Counted from the first letter of the stretch, positions 25,832 through 35,080 are shown. The stretch is DNA of 64,000 bases from Litoreibacter meonggei (GCF_003663885.1 NZ_RCCE01000006.1:248001-312000), one strand, 5' to 3'. The notes: generated by a model not told the origin, from the letters alone. Translations and numbers: made by a program.

Positions 25832-26197
25832 CGCAGCATCGCTGTCGATAGCTTGGTCAGTCAAGACAGCATGTTCTCAGAAGACACGCATCTAGACCCA
25901 GTAGGCTGGACGGATTCAGTTGCGATATGCGCAGATTGATAGATCAACAGCTAACCTTATGCCCAGGATTACGTAGTTCATTAAAAGACTGGGTTAGAGC
26001 TTTCGCTCTACCTACTCGCCCGACATGTACTGTTTTTATGTTAGGCATAGAACCGTTAGAGAGGATGTTGGTCGCGAGTAAGGGGACGTCGTCTAGGCGG
26101 GTCGCGGTCGTTTGCTAATCTGTGCGCCGAGATATGCGATGAGGCACTAATCTGCCATTCGCCGCGAGCGCGCAAATGTCTAGTTTCGTTCAAACTA
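25832..26197. other. Intergenic region between hps/com operon and LysR gene
   Basis: About 365 bases without a recognisable gene. A hairpin TAGAGC-TTTC-GCTCTA (25995-26010) is present but lacks a T-run. A 63-codon open frame at 25927-26118 shows no domain features and no ribosome binding site. The low coding quality suggests decayed or non-coding DNA; nothing more can be supported. Confidence 0.4.
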
Positions 26198-27079
26198 CTA
26201 TTCTAGGAACTCTGAAACAAAATCCATTAACGCGCGCACCCTGCGTGGCTGAACCGCGCCGGCAGGGTAAACCATTTGCAATGCGGTCGGCTCGGGCACA
26301 AACTCATCCAGCACCTCAACAAGATTGCCCGCGTTCAAATCCGTTCGGACATCCCATTCAGACTTCAGCGCCACTCCGTAGCCCTTAAGGCACCATTCGC
26401 GAATAAGACTACCGTCATTGGCGATACGATTGCCATATACCCGACGGGCGTGTTTTTGACCGTCTACTCTAAAAGTCCAGTCTTGGTCTGTGTGACTTCC
26501 GAAGCGCATGATCAGACAATTATGATGAGCCAGATCATCAGGATGCAGAGGCGTGCCATTGCGTTTGAGGTAGTCCGGCGATGCACAGACCAACCGACTA
26601 TTGGAGCCCAGCCTTCGAGACTTCATGCTACTATCAGACAGGTCCCCAAATCGTAAGGCCAGGTCGATACCTTGCCCTACCATATCGACATAGCCATCAG
26701 TGAGCGTCAGATCGATAGTGATCTCGGGGTTCTTCTCTATAAACCGGTCAAGCAACGCCACGATCTGATTGCGCCCCAAATCGCTCGGGACGCTAATGTG
26801 GATCGTCCCTGATATCTTCTCAACACCCAACCTGATCCGGGCCTCGGTTTCTTCGGTTTCCGCCAGAATGCGCCGGGCACCAATTACAAGCTCACTGCCT
26901 TCATCCGTCAAATTGATCGCCCGCGTCGTTCGCGTGAGCAACCGCGCACCATAGTGCGTTTCGAGCGCCGCGAGCCGATCTGTGACCGACGCTGGGGATA
27001 GGCCAATCTCTCGTCCAGCAGCGGCAAGCCCACCTTTTTCAACGATCAGAAGGAAAAGCTTGAGATTTTCAATTAGCAC
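26198..27079 (-). CDS. LysR-family regulator
   Basis: Regulator of 293 aa when started at GTG 27079, giving VLIENLKLFLLIVEKGGLAAAG, the usual LysR N-terminus. A TTG start at 27133 would add 18 unrelated residues and run across an inverted repeat that looks like the operator. The HTH (AGREIGLSPASVTDRLAALE) is followed by the effector domain (GTIHISVPSDLGRNQIV, GIDLALRFGDLSDSSM, LKGYGVALKSEWDV) of the CrgA/DsdC-like group. It diverges from a VOC-protein, MFS and oxidoreductase unit and probably controls it. Confidence 0.88.
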   Translation of the reverse strand: MLIENLKLFLLIVEKGGLAAAGREIGLSPASVTDRLAALETHYGARLLTRTTRAINLTDEGSELVIGARRILAETEETEARIRLGVEKISGTIHISVPSDLGRNQIVALLDRFIEKNPEITIDLTLTDGYVDMVGQGIDLALRFGDLSDSSMKSRRLGSNSRLVCASPDYLKRNGTPLHPDDLAHHNCLIMRFGSHTDQDWTFRVDGQKHARRVYGNRIANDGSLIREWCLKGYGVALKSEWDVRTDLNAGNLVEVLDEFVPEPTALQMVYPAGAVQPRRVRALMDFVSEFLE

Positions 27080-27100
27080 GTAGCGCCCGCCATTATACGA

Positions 27101-27127
27101 AAATACCGAATTATCATTTAGGTATTT
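27101..27127. promoter_or_regulatory. Inverted repeat in LysR divergent promoter
   Basis: AAATACC (27101-27107) and GGTATTT (27121-27127) are perfect 7-bp arms with 13 bases between. The repeat contains the T-N11-A type core expected of LysR boxes and lies between the LysR start at 27079 and the VOC gene at 27186. Its position supports the GTG start chosen for the regulator. Confidence 0.55.
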
Positions 27128-27185
27128 ACTCAATTATTCAGCGCTTGGATAGGCTGTAGGTGATGCTCAACGAAAGGAGGTCATC

Positions 27186-27569
27186 ATGCACCTTGATCAC
27201 ATCACTATCCGCACCCGCGATCTGCCCGGTACACGGGCGTTCTTTCTTAAGGTTTTTGACGAACTTGAAGAACGCGAACGTCCAAAGGCGATACGCCGCA
27301 TTCCAGGACATTGGCTCTACGCGGACGACAAGCCCATCGTTCACCTGATTGGTACGCGCGGCTACGGCAGGGATAACCCCCCGGACGCCTACGACCACGT
27401 TGGTATCCACCTCAGCGGGTACAGCGTCTTCCGCGCAAAGCTGGAAACGCTGGAAATTCCATACTCAAGAATGGATCTCACCGAGCTGGACGAACGACGG
27501 CTGTTCTTTCGCACCCCTTCTGGCCCGCTGATCGAGGCCGTTTTCCACGAGAACTTGCCAAAGAGCTGA
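27186..27569 (+). CDS. VOC-family (glyoxalase/dioxygenase fold) protein
   Basis: Small cytoplasmic protein of 127 aa with an excellent ribosome binding site (AAAGGAGG, 8 bases before the ATG). It starts MHLDHITIRTRDLPGTRAFF, with the metal-ligand-type His in the first beta strand, and has YDHVGIHLSGYSVFRAKLE and FFRTPSGPLIEAVF, giving the paired beta-alpha-beta units of the VOC superfamily and the terminal Glu ligand. The exact reaction (glyoxalase, extradiol dioxygenase-like or resistance binding protein) cannot be told. It is the first gene downstream of the LysR promoter. Confidence 0.85.
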   Translation: MHLDHITIRTRDLPGTRAFFLKVFDELEERERPKAIRRIPGHWLYADDKPIVHLIGTRGYGRDNPPDAYDHVGIHLSGYSVFRAKLETLEIPYSRMDLTELDERRLFFRTPSGPLIEAVFHENLPKS

Positions 27570-27751
27570 CGCCCATCCGCGTAGGTCTGTTTGGCTCTGG
27601 CCTCGCAGATATCGAAGCCTATGCGTGCGCGTCTAAGCATCTCGCCCAAGGCAATCTCTTCGCAATCGCCCCCCTTTGTCAGCGATGCCTTTGCCAACTT
27701 AGACGGCGGCGCGTTGATCAACTGAACATCACGTCCGCGAAAGGACAAACC

Positions 27752-28927
27752 ATGTCACTAAAATCAAAAATGCCGTTGCAGGTCTGGATATTGACCTTGG
27801 CAGCGTTCGCCATTGGCACAGCAGAGTTTGTGATCGCCGGAATACTTACCCAAGTCGCCGAAAGCCTAAACATATCGGAAGGGCAGGCAGGCCACCTGAT
27901 TACCGCTTACGCATTAGCCATTGTGATCGGTGGCCCAATTCTAACCCTTTGGCTCGCGCGGTATCGCAAACGGGTCGTGCTGATCGGATTGATGGCGCTG
28001 TTTGTCGTCTCCAACCTGATCGCTGCACTTTCAACAGATTACACGACCTTGATGATCAGCCGCGTCATGGCAGGTCTGACCCAAGGACCATTCTACGGGA
28101 TTGGAGCGGTGGTTGCGACACGACTGGTGTCCGAGAAAATGGCCGGACAGGCCGTTGGACAGATGTTTGCCGGTCTTACCCTAGCCAATGTACTGGGCGT
28201 CCCAGCTGGTGCTTGGATCGGCAATCTGTATGGCTGGAACATCACTTTTTTCGTGGTCGCCATGCTTGGCGCGCTGGCCGCTGCTGCCATAGCAATTGTG
28301 ATCCCCGCCCAAGGGGCAGAGGAACCGAAATCCGTCCGGTCACAGATCGGCGCTTTCAAGAACCCACAACTGATTGCAAGCTTGCTGATTACAACGCTGG
28401 GCTGGGTCGGCTTCATGACCTTCTATGGCTATATCGCGCCAATTGCCGAGCAGGTCGCAGGCTTTGAACGATCGTCGTTGACATGGATCTTGGTGATCGT
28501 CGGCTTGGGCTTGGTTTTAGGCAACACTTTGGGCGGCAAAACTGCTGATAGAAATCTGAGTGCATCCCTGATCGGATGGCCTGCGGCGATGATCGCGTCA
28601 TTGATATTGATCGGTCTTGTGGCTTCGAAATCTTACATCTTTGTCGCGGCCGCCTTTGTCTTCGGCGTCGTGTCATTCGCCAACGTCCCGCCCATGCAGA
28701 TGCGCGTCATGAAACACGGCGGCGACGCGCCTGAACTCGCAGCGACGGCCAACATTTCTGCCTTCAATATCGCCAATGCCTTGGGCGGGATTATCGGTGG
28801 TGCAGTCGTCGATAGTGCGCTTGGCGCCGCCTACATCCCCTTTGCGGCGATTATTGTGCCCGCCATCGGCCTCGCCTTCATCATCTGGCAGGAAAGGAAG
28901 TTTCCTTCTGCCTCAGTCGCTACCTAA
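27752..28927 (+). CDS. MFS transporter, DHA1 (AraJ-like) family
   Basis: Major-facilitator protein of 391 aa with 12 hydrophobic segments. The N-terminus WILTLAAFAIGTAEFVIAGIL is the signature start of the AraJ/NepI/Ydh group of drug and metabolite exporters, with the loop-2/3 basic motif LARYRKRVVL and the helix-5 motif GVPAGAWIGNLYGWN. It follows the VOC gene after 182 bp and precedes the oxidoreductase by 28 bp. Efflux of a toxic organic compound is likely; sugar efflux is an alternative known for the family. Confidence 0.88.
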   Translation: MSLKSKMPLQVWILTLAAFAIGTAEFVIAGILTQVAESLNISEGQAGHLITAYALAIVIGGPILTLWLARYRKRVVLIGLMALFVVSNLIAALSTDYTTLMISRVMAGLTQGPFYGIGAVVATRLVSEKMAGQAVGQMFAGLTLANVLGVPAGAWIGNLYGWNITFFVVAMLGALAAAAIAIVIPAQGAEEPKSVRSQIGAFKNPQLIASLLITTLGWVGFMTFYGYIAPIAEQVAGFERSSLTWILVIVGLGLVLGNTLGGKTADRNLSASLIGWPAAMIASLILIGLVASKSYIFVAAAFVFGVVSFANVPPMQMRVMKHGGDAPELAATANISAFNIANALGGIIGGAVVDSALGAAYIPFAAIIVPAIGLAFIIWQERKFPSASVAT

Positions 28928-28955
28928 CTTACTGTCAACTTAAAGGAACAACACA

Positions 28956-29966
28956 ATGAAAGCCGTAGGATTTACACATTATCTGCCCGTAGAAGACGCC
29001 AACGCTTTTCTCGATCTGGAAATTGATACACCTAAGCCTGAAGGCCGTGACATCCTCGTGGCCGTCAAAGCGGTCGCGGTGAACCCGGTCGACACAAAGG
29101 TCCGCTCGCCCAAGGACAAAATCGAAAGCACGCCGCGGATCATCGGCTATGACGCCTCTGGTTTGGTAGAGGCGGTCGGCCCTGATGCCACGCTCTTCAA
29201 GCCAGGCGACGAGGTTTACTATGCTGGGGACATCACGCGCTCCGGCACCAACGCGGAGTTCCATCTGGTTGATGAACGCATTGCAGGCTACAAGCCGGCG
29301 TCACTCAGTCATGCAGAGGCCGCCGCATTGCCACTGACCACGATCACGGCCTACGAGGCATTCTTTGATCGCCTTGGCATCGACCGCGACGGGCCGGATG
29401 CGGGTCAGTCCATCTTGATTATCGGAGCAGGCGGTGGCGTCGGTTCTATCGGTATCCAGCTGGCAAAGCAGGCCGGGCTAACCGTGATCGCTACAGCCTC
29501 GCGTCCACAAACATCCAAATGGGTACGCGACCTTGGCGCGGATTACGTTGTCAATCACCGCAAAGATATTGTGGCGCAGGTCCGCGAGCTTGGCATCCAG
29601 CATGTCGATCACATCGCAATCTTCAACGATATGCGTCATTGGGACACCGCAGTCGAGTTGATCCGACCCCAAGGCGGCATCGTATCAATTGACGACACGG
29701 ATCTCCCTATGTCGATGGGTGGTATGAAGATGAAAGCCGCGAGCCTCCATTGGGAATTCATGTTCGCCAGATCAATGCACCAGACCGCCGATATGATCGA
29801 ACAACATAAGCTGCTGTCCTATGTAGCAGGCCGGATTGACGCTGGAGAAATCAGAACCACAATGTCCGAAGTGCTGTCGCCCATCAACGCCGCGAACATG
29901 CGCGAAGCGCACCGGTTGATCGAAACCGGACAAGCCAAGGGTAAGATCGTGATTGAGAGTTTTTGA
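28956..29966 (+). CDS. Zinc-independent alcohol dehydrogenase / NADPH:quinone reductase-like
   Basis: Medium-chain reductase of 336 aa, with AAAGGAAC upstream of the ATG. It belongs to the quinone-oxidoreductase branch: VKAVAVNPVDTKVR, GYDASGLVEAVGPDATLFKPGDEVYYAG and the NADPH site ILIIGAGGGVGSIGIQLAKQAG. The structural zinc cysteine lobe is absent, as normal for this branch. With the MFS exporter and VOC protein it probably forms a LysR-controlled response to quinones or other electrophiles. Substrate unknown. Confidence 0.87.
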   Translation: MKAVGFTHYLPVEDANAFLDLEIDTPKPEGRDILVAVKAVAVNPVDTKVRSPKDKIESTPRIIGYDASGLVEAVGPDATLFKPGDEVYYAGDITRSGTNAEFHLVDERIAGYKPASLSHAEAAALPLTTITAYEAFFDRLGIDRDGPDAGQSILIIGAGGGVGSIGIQLAKQAGLTVIATASRPQTSKWVRDLGADYVVNHRKDIVAQVRELGIQHVDHIAIFNDMRHWDTAVELIRPQGGIVSIDDTDLPMSMGGMKMKAASLHWEFMFARSMHQTADMIEQHKLLSYVAGRIDAGEIRTTMSEVLSPINAANMREAHRLIETGQAKGKIVIESF

Positions 29967-29974
29967 TCAAAGGT

Positions 29975-29998
29975 GCGGAGTGGTATTATCCGCTCCGC
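29975..29998 (+). other. Hairpin after oxidoreductase gene
   Basis: GCGGAGTGG (29975-29983) and CCGCTCCGC (29990-29998) form a 9-bp stem with one G-U pair and a 6-nt loop, eight bases beyond the stop codon. No T-run follows, so it may be a weak terminator or an mRNA 3'-end structure. Confidence 0.5.
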
Positions 29999-30399
29999 GC
30001 GACCACCGCTAGCATCAAGCCCGCCGCTCACACGCCCTGTTGCATTCGACACGGCGCGAGCATTCCGGACCTCGAATTCGGTGCAGTGGTAGTCAGCGAC
30101 ATAGTGATCTTTCAACGTCGGTTGTGAGCGGGAATATTGCAGATCGGAGGATCAGACGTGGAAACTCCAAATTAGCATGTCAGAAGCGGTCGCTGACCCC
30201 AAAAGATCTATGGGCGTATTCATCGGCTGAAGCTTGCGGAAAATCACCGCCATCTAAGTCTCTTCAACCTCTCAGCTGATCGCAATTTGCGGAGCTAAGA
30301 TTTCGATAACAATTAATTAGATTGGGAGTTTTGATGAATGCCCCTAACTAGGCCTCCTTGGCTCCGAGCAGCGACTTGAGTTCGGAATTGATAGTTATC
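29999..30399. other. Intergenic region, convergent operons
   Basis: About 400 bases between the oxidoreductase and the TRAP permease, whose genes converge. Open frames on both strands are short and have no recognisable motif or ribosome binding site. No terminator with a clear T-run was identified for the TRAP operon. Confidence 0.4.
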
Positions 30400-32316
30400 T
30401 CATGCCTCCAGTTCGAGATTTACTGCGGGAACGGGTTCAGCGTTGCGTTTTGACAGCACCCAGAACACGCAGACCAGCAGGACACCAATTATGGTTGCCG
30501 ACCAGTAGGGGAACATCAGCAAGACGGCTGGCACTGCCCACAGCAGTGAGGTGAAGCGACCAAAGATCGGCTGCCCTGCAAAGAATGCAGCAACGCTGAG
30601 GGTAAAACCGACACCGGCCAACGCGGCCATTGCGATGGAAGCAGCACCTCCTTGCAACAACAGACCCGGATAGATCAGCATCAGCATCGGAATGGCATAG
30701 GCCGTAACGCCCAGACGCAAGGATTGACTGGCTACCCCTGTCCAGCTGGTCTTGGCCACGGTTGCCGCGACAAAGACGGCCACGCACACCGGAGGCGTAA
30801 TTACGGACAAGACCGCGTAGTAGAGCACAAACAGGTGCACCGTAATTGGCTCAAGCCCCTGTTGGATTAGAACCGGTGCGAATACGGCGGCAACCAGCAC
30901 ATAGGCCGCAGATGTCGGCAGTCCCATGCCCGCAATCAGGCAGACAACTGCCATAATGATCGCGATCAGGATCAGGTTACCTTCCGCCAGAGCGAGGATC
31001 GACGACGTTACCGCGACACCGACACCCGTCAGGTTTACGATCGCCACAAAGACCTGTGCCGCAACCAGCAGGATACCCACGATGACTACACCTTTGCCGC
31101 CATCTTCAAGGGCGCGCAGCAAGGTCAGAATAACTTCGCGGATGGAGCCGCCAGCTGTCAGGGTCGAGACCACATAGGCAACGATGATGCCAATCATGCC
31201 ATAGCAAGCAGTCAGCTGGATCGAGTTGCCGTTGAAAATGCCGAATGCCAGCCCCACAACGCCTGCGATAATCGGACTCATTCGGCGCCAGTTCAGCGCC
31301 TCGCGCCAGTCGGGCAGTTCGGATTGATCCACCGCCCCGAGGCCGGTGCGCTTGGCAATCAGATGCACAGTCGTGAAAACACCAAGATAGAACAAGAACG
31401 CAGGCAGGATCGCCACCGCGGCAATGGTCCAGTAGTTCACGCCCACCAGCTCGGCCATAACGAACGCGGCAGTCCCCATAATTGGCGGTGCCAGCTGCCC
31501 GCCCGTTGAGGCAACCGCTTCGACAGCACCCGCAAAGGGCGCGGGATAGCGCAGGCTTTTCATCAAGGGAATGGTAAAGTTCCCGGTCGTCGCGATGTTG
31601 GCAACCGACGAGCCTGAGATAGAGCCGAATAGACCAGATGCGATCGTCGCAATCTTGGCCGCACCGCCGGGACTTTTGCCCCCTGCGCGTGCGCTCAAGT
31701 CAAAAAAGGTCTGGCCCGCTCCCGTATGCAGCAGCAAAGCGCCAAACAGAATGAACGCGGCCAGCGTGGTGGACGCGATGGACACCAGCATTCCCCACAG
31801 GCCACGATCTGACAGAAAGATCACCTCAGTCAGATAGCCTGCATCAAATCCACGGTGCCCGAAAGCGCCCGGTATTTTGTCGCCAAAGAAGGCGTAGACA
31901 ACCACACCACCGACAATCAACGGAAAGACAAAAGACGCACTGCGGCGTGCCATCTCAAGGATAATAAGCAGGGTGCCAAATCCAAGAATGATGTCGATCT
32001 GCTCGGCAAAGGGAAGGTCGTTCATGATGCGTTCGAAGTTCATCACGATGTAGCCGGCGGACACGATGACGAAGGCGGATATCGCTATGTCAACCACCGC
32101 ACCGACCGTGCGCCATGCCGTCCCGCGCCCCAGTGGGAACAACAACACGCTAAGTGGAACGATCATTGCCACAAAGATCGCGCGTTGGATCAGGGTTTCA
32201 AAAGAGCCAAAAAAAGACGTGTAAAACACGAAGATGCCAATTCCGACTGCAAGTGCCGCAGCAACCCATTCCAGCCGTGATGCCGGTGCCGTTACTTCCT
32301 CTGTCATCTGTGACAC
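30400..32316 (-). CDS. TRAP transporter fused permease (DctQM, TAXI type)
   Basis: Integral membrane protein of 638 aa. The N-terminal part (about residues 1-150) supplies four DctQ-like helices; the rest is a DctM-type permease with GGKSPGGAAKIATIASGLFGSISGSS (in segments), VASTGGQLAPPIMGTAAFV and GMGLPTSAAYVLVAAVFAP. Fused subunits paired with a TAXI binding protein are a recognised TRAP subtype. It lies 60 bp downstream of its binding-protein gene with a hairpin between. The substrate is unknown; organic acids are common for this subtype. Confidence 0.92.
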   Translation of the reverse strand: MSQMTEEVTAPASRLEWVAAALAVGIGIFVFYTSFFGSFETLIQRAIFVAMIVPLSVLLFPLGRGTAWRTVGAVVDIAISAFVIVSAGYIVMNFERIMNDLPFAEQIDIILGFGTLLIILEMARRSASFVFPLIVGGVVVYAFFGDKIPGAFGHRGFDAGYLTEVIFLSDRGLWGMLVSIASTTLAAFILFGALLLHTGAGQTFFDLSARAGGKSPGGAAKIATIASGLFGSISGSSVANIATTGNFTIPLMKSLRYPAPFAGAVEAVASTGGQLAPPIMGTAAFVMAELVGVNYWTIAAVAILPAFLFYLGVFTTVHLIAKRTGLGAVDQSELPDWREALNWRRMSPIIAGVVGLAFGIFNGNSIQLTACYGMIGIIVAYVVSTLTAGGSIREVILTLLRALEDGGKGVVIVGILLVAAQVFVAIVNLTGVGVAVTSSILALAEGNLILIAIIMAVVCLIAGMGLPTSAAYVLVAAVFAPVLIQQGLEPITVHLFVLYYAVLSVITPPVCVAVFVAATVAKTSWTGVASQSLRLGVTAYAIPMLMLIYPGLLLQGGAASIAMAALAGVGFTLSVAAFFAGQPIFGRFTSLLWAVPAVLLMFPYWSATIIGVLLVCVFWVLSKRNAEPVPAVNLELEA

Positions 32317-32341
32317 GTGCCGTTCCTCCGCGAACTACGAA

Positions 32342-32369
32342 GCCCGACACCACCTTGATGGCGTCGGGC
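32342..32369 (-). other. Hairpin between TAXI binding protein and permease genes
   Basis: GCCCGACACCA (32342-32352) pairs with TGGCGTCGGGC (32359-32369) over 11 positions with one G-U pair (on the minus-strand RNA) and a 6-nt loop. It starts seven bases beyond the binding-protein stop codon. It probably tunes binding protein to permease ratio. Confidence 0.6.
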
Positions 32370-32376
32370 GATTGGA

Positions 32377-33342
32377 TTATTTCAGAGTATCGGGCACGTC
32401 GAGGCCAATTTCCTCAAAATAGCGAACTGCCCCGGGATGCAGCTTGGACGTGGCGTATTGAAGCGTCAGCTCGGCCAGGTTCTGCCCTTTCACATTTGGA
32501 AACGCCGTTGCCTGCTCCACCGAGTCTTCCATCACCGCCTTAACGATGTCATAGGCCACCTCGTCGGATAAGTCGGGTCGTGCAGACACACCGATCATGA
32601 AGCCCCATGTGGTGTAGGGTCCGGAATTCTCCATCTCGCCGCCAGGCATCTGGACGATCGAAAGTTCGGGCAATTCCGCCTTGATCGTGCTCACCTGCTC
32701 TTCGGTCAGACCCAGCACCTGCACCGGTGTGAAGGTTGCGATATCAGTGGTCAGAGCGTCAAATTTGGTGCCAACCGCTGATTTGATAAAGCCCGTTGCG
32801 CGGTTGTCTTTAATCGCAGCAGCCAGCTCGCCGTTCGAGCCACGCACCCAGTCGGGTTCGAAACCGAGGGTTGACATGACGTCCTGAGATGTTGCTTCGG
32901 TCGAGCTACCGCGCTGACCGGGGCCAAACCGAGCGCCGTCCAGCTCTGCCAACGAGGTAATGCCTGAATCCTGGCGCACGACGACATTTTGCGGGGCAAG
33001 CGAATAGGCCCAAAGCAATCTGGACTCGATCGCATCGCCGTCAAATGTCTTGATGCCGTTGTTGGCGTGGTACAACGCGCTTGTTGTAATCAGGCCAATA
33101 TCCAGCTGCCCACGCGCCATGCGTTTGAGGTTGTCAACGGTTGCGCCAGTCTCGACCACCGATGCCTGATATTTGTCGTTGGCTTGGTTTACCACTTTGG
33201 CGATAGCGGCGAAATAAGCGTAGTGGGCGCTTTGTGCGTTGGTCGACCCGAACGCTAGACGCTCTTGCGCTGATGCAGAAAACGGTATGATCGCAGACGC
33301 CATCATCAACGCAGCTGGTTTCAGTACATTCAGAAATTTCAT
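32377..33342 (-). CDS. TAXI-family TRAP substrate-binding protein
   Basis: Periplasmic protein of 321 aa. A Sec signal peptide (MKFLNVLKPAALMMASAIIPFSASAQ in outline, cleavage after SASA) precedes RLAFGSTNAQSAHYAYFAAIAK. Family features are VETGATVDNLKRMARGQLDIG, GARFGPGQRGSSTEATSQDV and the C-terminal AVRYFEEIGL. It partners the fused permease. A perfect palindrome and a LacI gene lie upstream, suggesting regulated uptake of a substrate related to the oxidoreductases encoded just beyond; this is inference. Confidence 0.9.
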   Translation of the reverse strand: MKFLNVLKPAALMMASAIIPFSASAQERLAFGSTNAQSAHYAYFAAIAKVVNQANDKYQASVVETGATVDNLKRMARGQLDIGLITTSALYHANNGIKTFDGDAIESRLLWAYSLAPQNVVVRQDSGITSLAELDGARFGPGQRGSSTEATSQDVMSTLGFEPDWVRGSNGELAAAIKDNRATGFIKSAVGTKFDALTTDIATFTPVQVLGLTEEQVSTIKAELPELSIVQMPGGEMENSGPYTTWGFMIGVSARPDLSDEVAYDIVKAVMEDSVEQATAFPNVKGQNLAELTLQYATSKLHPGAVRYFEEIGLDVPDTLK

Positions 33343-33451
33343 GGTGCACTCCTCCTTGCAAATGAGTGGAAGAGCGAACGAGTTTCGCGATTCTTCCCAC
33401 TAGCTCAGGGGAAGTGATACCGAAATAAACTGCAATATTTATTATCATTGA

Positions 33452-33465
33452 GTGAAATATTTCAC
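33452..33465. promoter_or_regulatory. Palindrome upstream of TAXI-TRAP genes, candidate LacI operator
   Basis: GTGAAATATTTCAC is a perfect 14-bp palindrome overlapping the last codon and stop of the LacI-family gene and lying 110 bp upstream of the TAXI binding-protein start. The location fits an operator for the adjacent regulator, although its centre is TA, not the more common CG of LacI operators. Confidence 0.45.
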
Positions 33466-34442
33466 CCGCTTTGCCTTTCGACCAAACCGCATCTGACCAT
33501 CCGCAGAGACCCTTCTGTTTCAGGATCCCGCCAAACTTCGTCGATCAGGCTGAGGGTATTAGTTACCATCTGGCCGACGCGTTGGCGGAACGTGGTGAGT
33601 TGATACGATGTCCAGGCAGCCATCGGCACGTCGTCAAACCCAAGGATAGAGATGTCCTGCCCCACAACCATTCCGGCTTGTCTGGCAGCATCAATGGCTG
33701 CTATGGCCATGATGTCATTGCCACAAAACAATCCGTCTGGTTGCCGCTGACTGCTCAAAAGCTCGCTCACCACCGAAAATGCGACATCGTAGTTATACTG
33801 GCCTGAACCTTCAAAAATCAGCTCTGTTTGGCCACGTTCCAGCTCGTCCAGAAACCCACGTCTGCGCTCCAGATGGGTTGAGGTGTCGGGAATGCCACCA
33901 ATAAATCCGATGCTTTTGCAGTTGCGGGACAGCAGCCTTTGGGCGGCCAGCATACCCCCGTTGTAATTATCCGTACAAACCGCGTTCGTATTCGGATCGG
34001 CCTGTACCCGATTGAACAGAACAACCGGAATTCCCCGGTGCTTGCATTGCCCCGCGAGTTCCGAGGACAAATTGGCAGACGCGATAATGGCGGCATCCGA
34101 CCCGCTGCGTAGGACCTGCGAAATGGTGCTGTCCACGGTCTGCCCCTGCGGCACGACATGCACTAGCATGTCATGCTTCTGTGCATCAATCTCTTGGGCA
34201 AAACGTTCTAACGTGTTGGTGTAAAAGGGATTGGCGATATCGCCGACCACGATAGAAATTGTGCGTCGCCCTTCAGTTTGCAGGATCCGCTTTGCGGGCG
34301 GCGCATACCCTAAGTCACGCGCGGTAGAGAGAATTTTTGTTCGCAACTCTGGGTTGATGGTTGCCTGTGCCCGGAACGCCCGCGAGACTGCTGCGGTGGA
34401 GGTGTTGCATCGTGCAGCGACGTCCTTGGCTGTAACTTTCAT
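33462..34442 (-). CDS. LacI-family transcriptional regulator
   Basis: Regulator of 326 aa from the ATG at 34442; an in-frame extension to 34571 has no HTH-related sequence and is rejected. HTH: MKVTAKDVAARCNTSTAAVSRAF. The effector domain shows ISIVVGDIANPFYTNTLERFAQ, GSDAAIIASANLSSELAG, GLFCGNDIMAIAAIDAARQ and ISILGFDDVPMAAWTSYQLTTFRQ. It is directly upstream of the TAXI-TRAP genes on the same strand and may autoregulate with them; it could also control the divergent oxidoreductase operon at 35 kb. Confidence 0.9.
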   Translation of the reverse strand: MKVTAKDVAARCNTSTAAVSRAFRAQATINPELRTKILSTARDLGYAPPAKRILQTEGRRTISIVVGDIANPFYTNTLERFAQEIDAQKHDMLVHVVPQGQTVDSTISQVLRSGSDAAIIASANLSSELAGQCKHRGIPVVLFNRVQADPNTNAVCTDNYNGGMLAAQRLLSRNCKSIGFIGGIPDTSTHLERRRGFLDELERGQTELIFEGSGQYNYDVAFSVVSELLSSQRQPDGLFCGNDIMAIAAIDAARQAGMVVGQDISILGFDDVPMAAWTSYQLTTFRQRVGQMVTNTLSLIDEVWRDPETEGSLRMVRCGLVERQSG

Positions 34443-35080
34443 TGAAGGCCCCGAAATATTCGTTCGCCATAGCCGTAGGCGAATGGGGGCAACATGGCAA
34501 TAATGACGTTGAGCACCAATAATTGATCGCTGAAGACCCAAGTTTTGGGACTCACTGCCAAGCATCAGCATTGTGGCGACGGCGATGAGGATCGCCCTTG
34601 AGCCATCAGTCTAGTTGGTGGAGCATCGAAGGTCGGCTAATTTATTGGATTGATGGGTTGCGTCAGCTCGCACGCTACAATCCTCGTACCATTTGCTTTT
34701 CTAGTTTCACCGCACACGCAGCCCCGTTGAGCGATCAAAGAAATAGGCGTGCTGCATCTGGAGCGTGAAGGGAATGGATTGATTAGGAGCCAGTTGCGTA
34801 CGCCCCCCTGTTTTCCCGATCATCTCGTCAGGGCCAAACCGGAAATGCACTAGGTTTTCAGTTCCCAACTGTTCGATCAAATCGACCTGCGCGAGTGTCG
34901 ACACACCTTCGGCGCCTTCGGACGTCGGTGAACCTTGCAGCAAGATCTTTGGGACGATGGGTTGTCGAGCAGTTGTTCCATGGACCAAACAGCGGCAATG
35001 ACCGTCACCCCCTGACCAAGCTGGAATGCGAGCTTGTTGAGCGGGATTCGATTGCCCTGCCGTCTCGGCGGACTCGTTAG
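34443..35080. other. Gene-poor stretch with ABC ATPase remnant
   Basis: About 640 bases separate the LacI gene from the GMC oxidoreductase. Apart from the ATPase 3' fragment annotated separately, no intact gene is visible. The ATG of the GMC gene follows directly, and its promoter must lie in this stretch, but no clear -35/-10 pair was identified. Confidence 0.4.
34707..34904 (-). pseudogene. 3' remnant of a MalK/UgpC-type ABC ATPase gene
   Basis: The minus-strand frame ending at 34707 reads VSTLAQVDLIEQLGTENLVH, later PFTLQMQHAYFFDRSTGLRV, which matches the C-terminal TOBE domain and terminus (typically HLFD..TG) of UgpC/MalK ATPases. The Walker A, signature and Walker B regions are absent upstream, where the frame degenerates. 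No partner permease genes are adjacent. It is best read as the leftover of a deleted sugar ABC operon, showing past rearrangement between the TAXI-TRAP and oxidoreductase genes. Confidence 0.6.

Noticed and set aside
25927-26118. 63-codon frame between the hps/com operon and LysR
   Set aside because: No ribosome binding site, motif or plausible partner.
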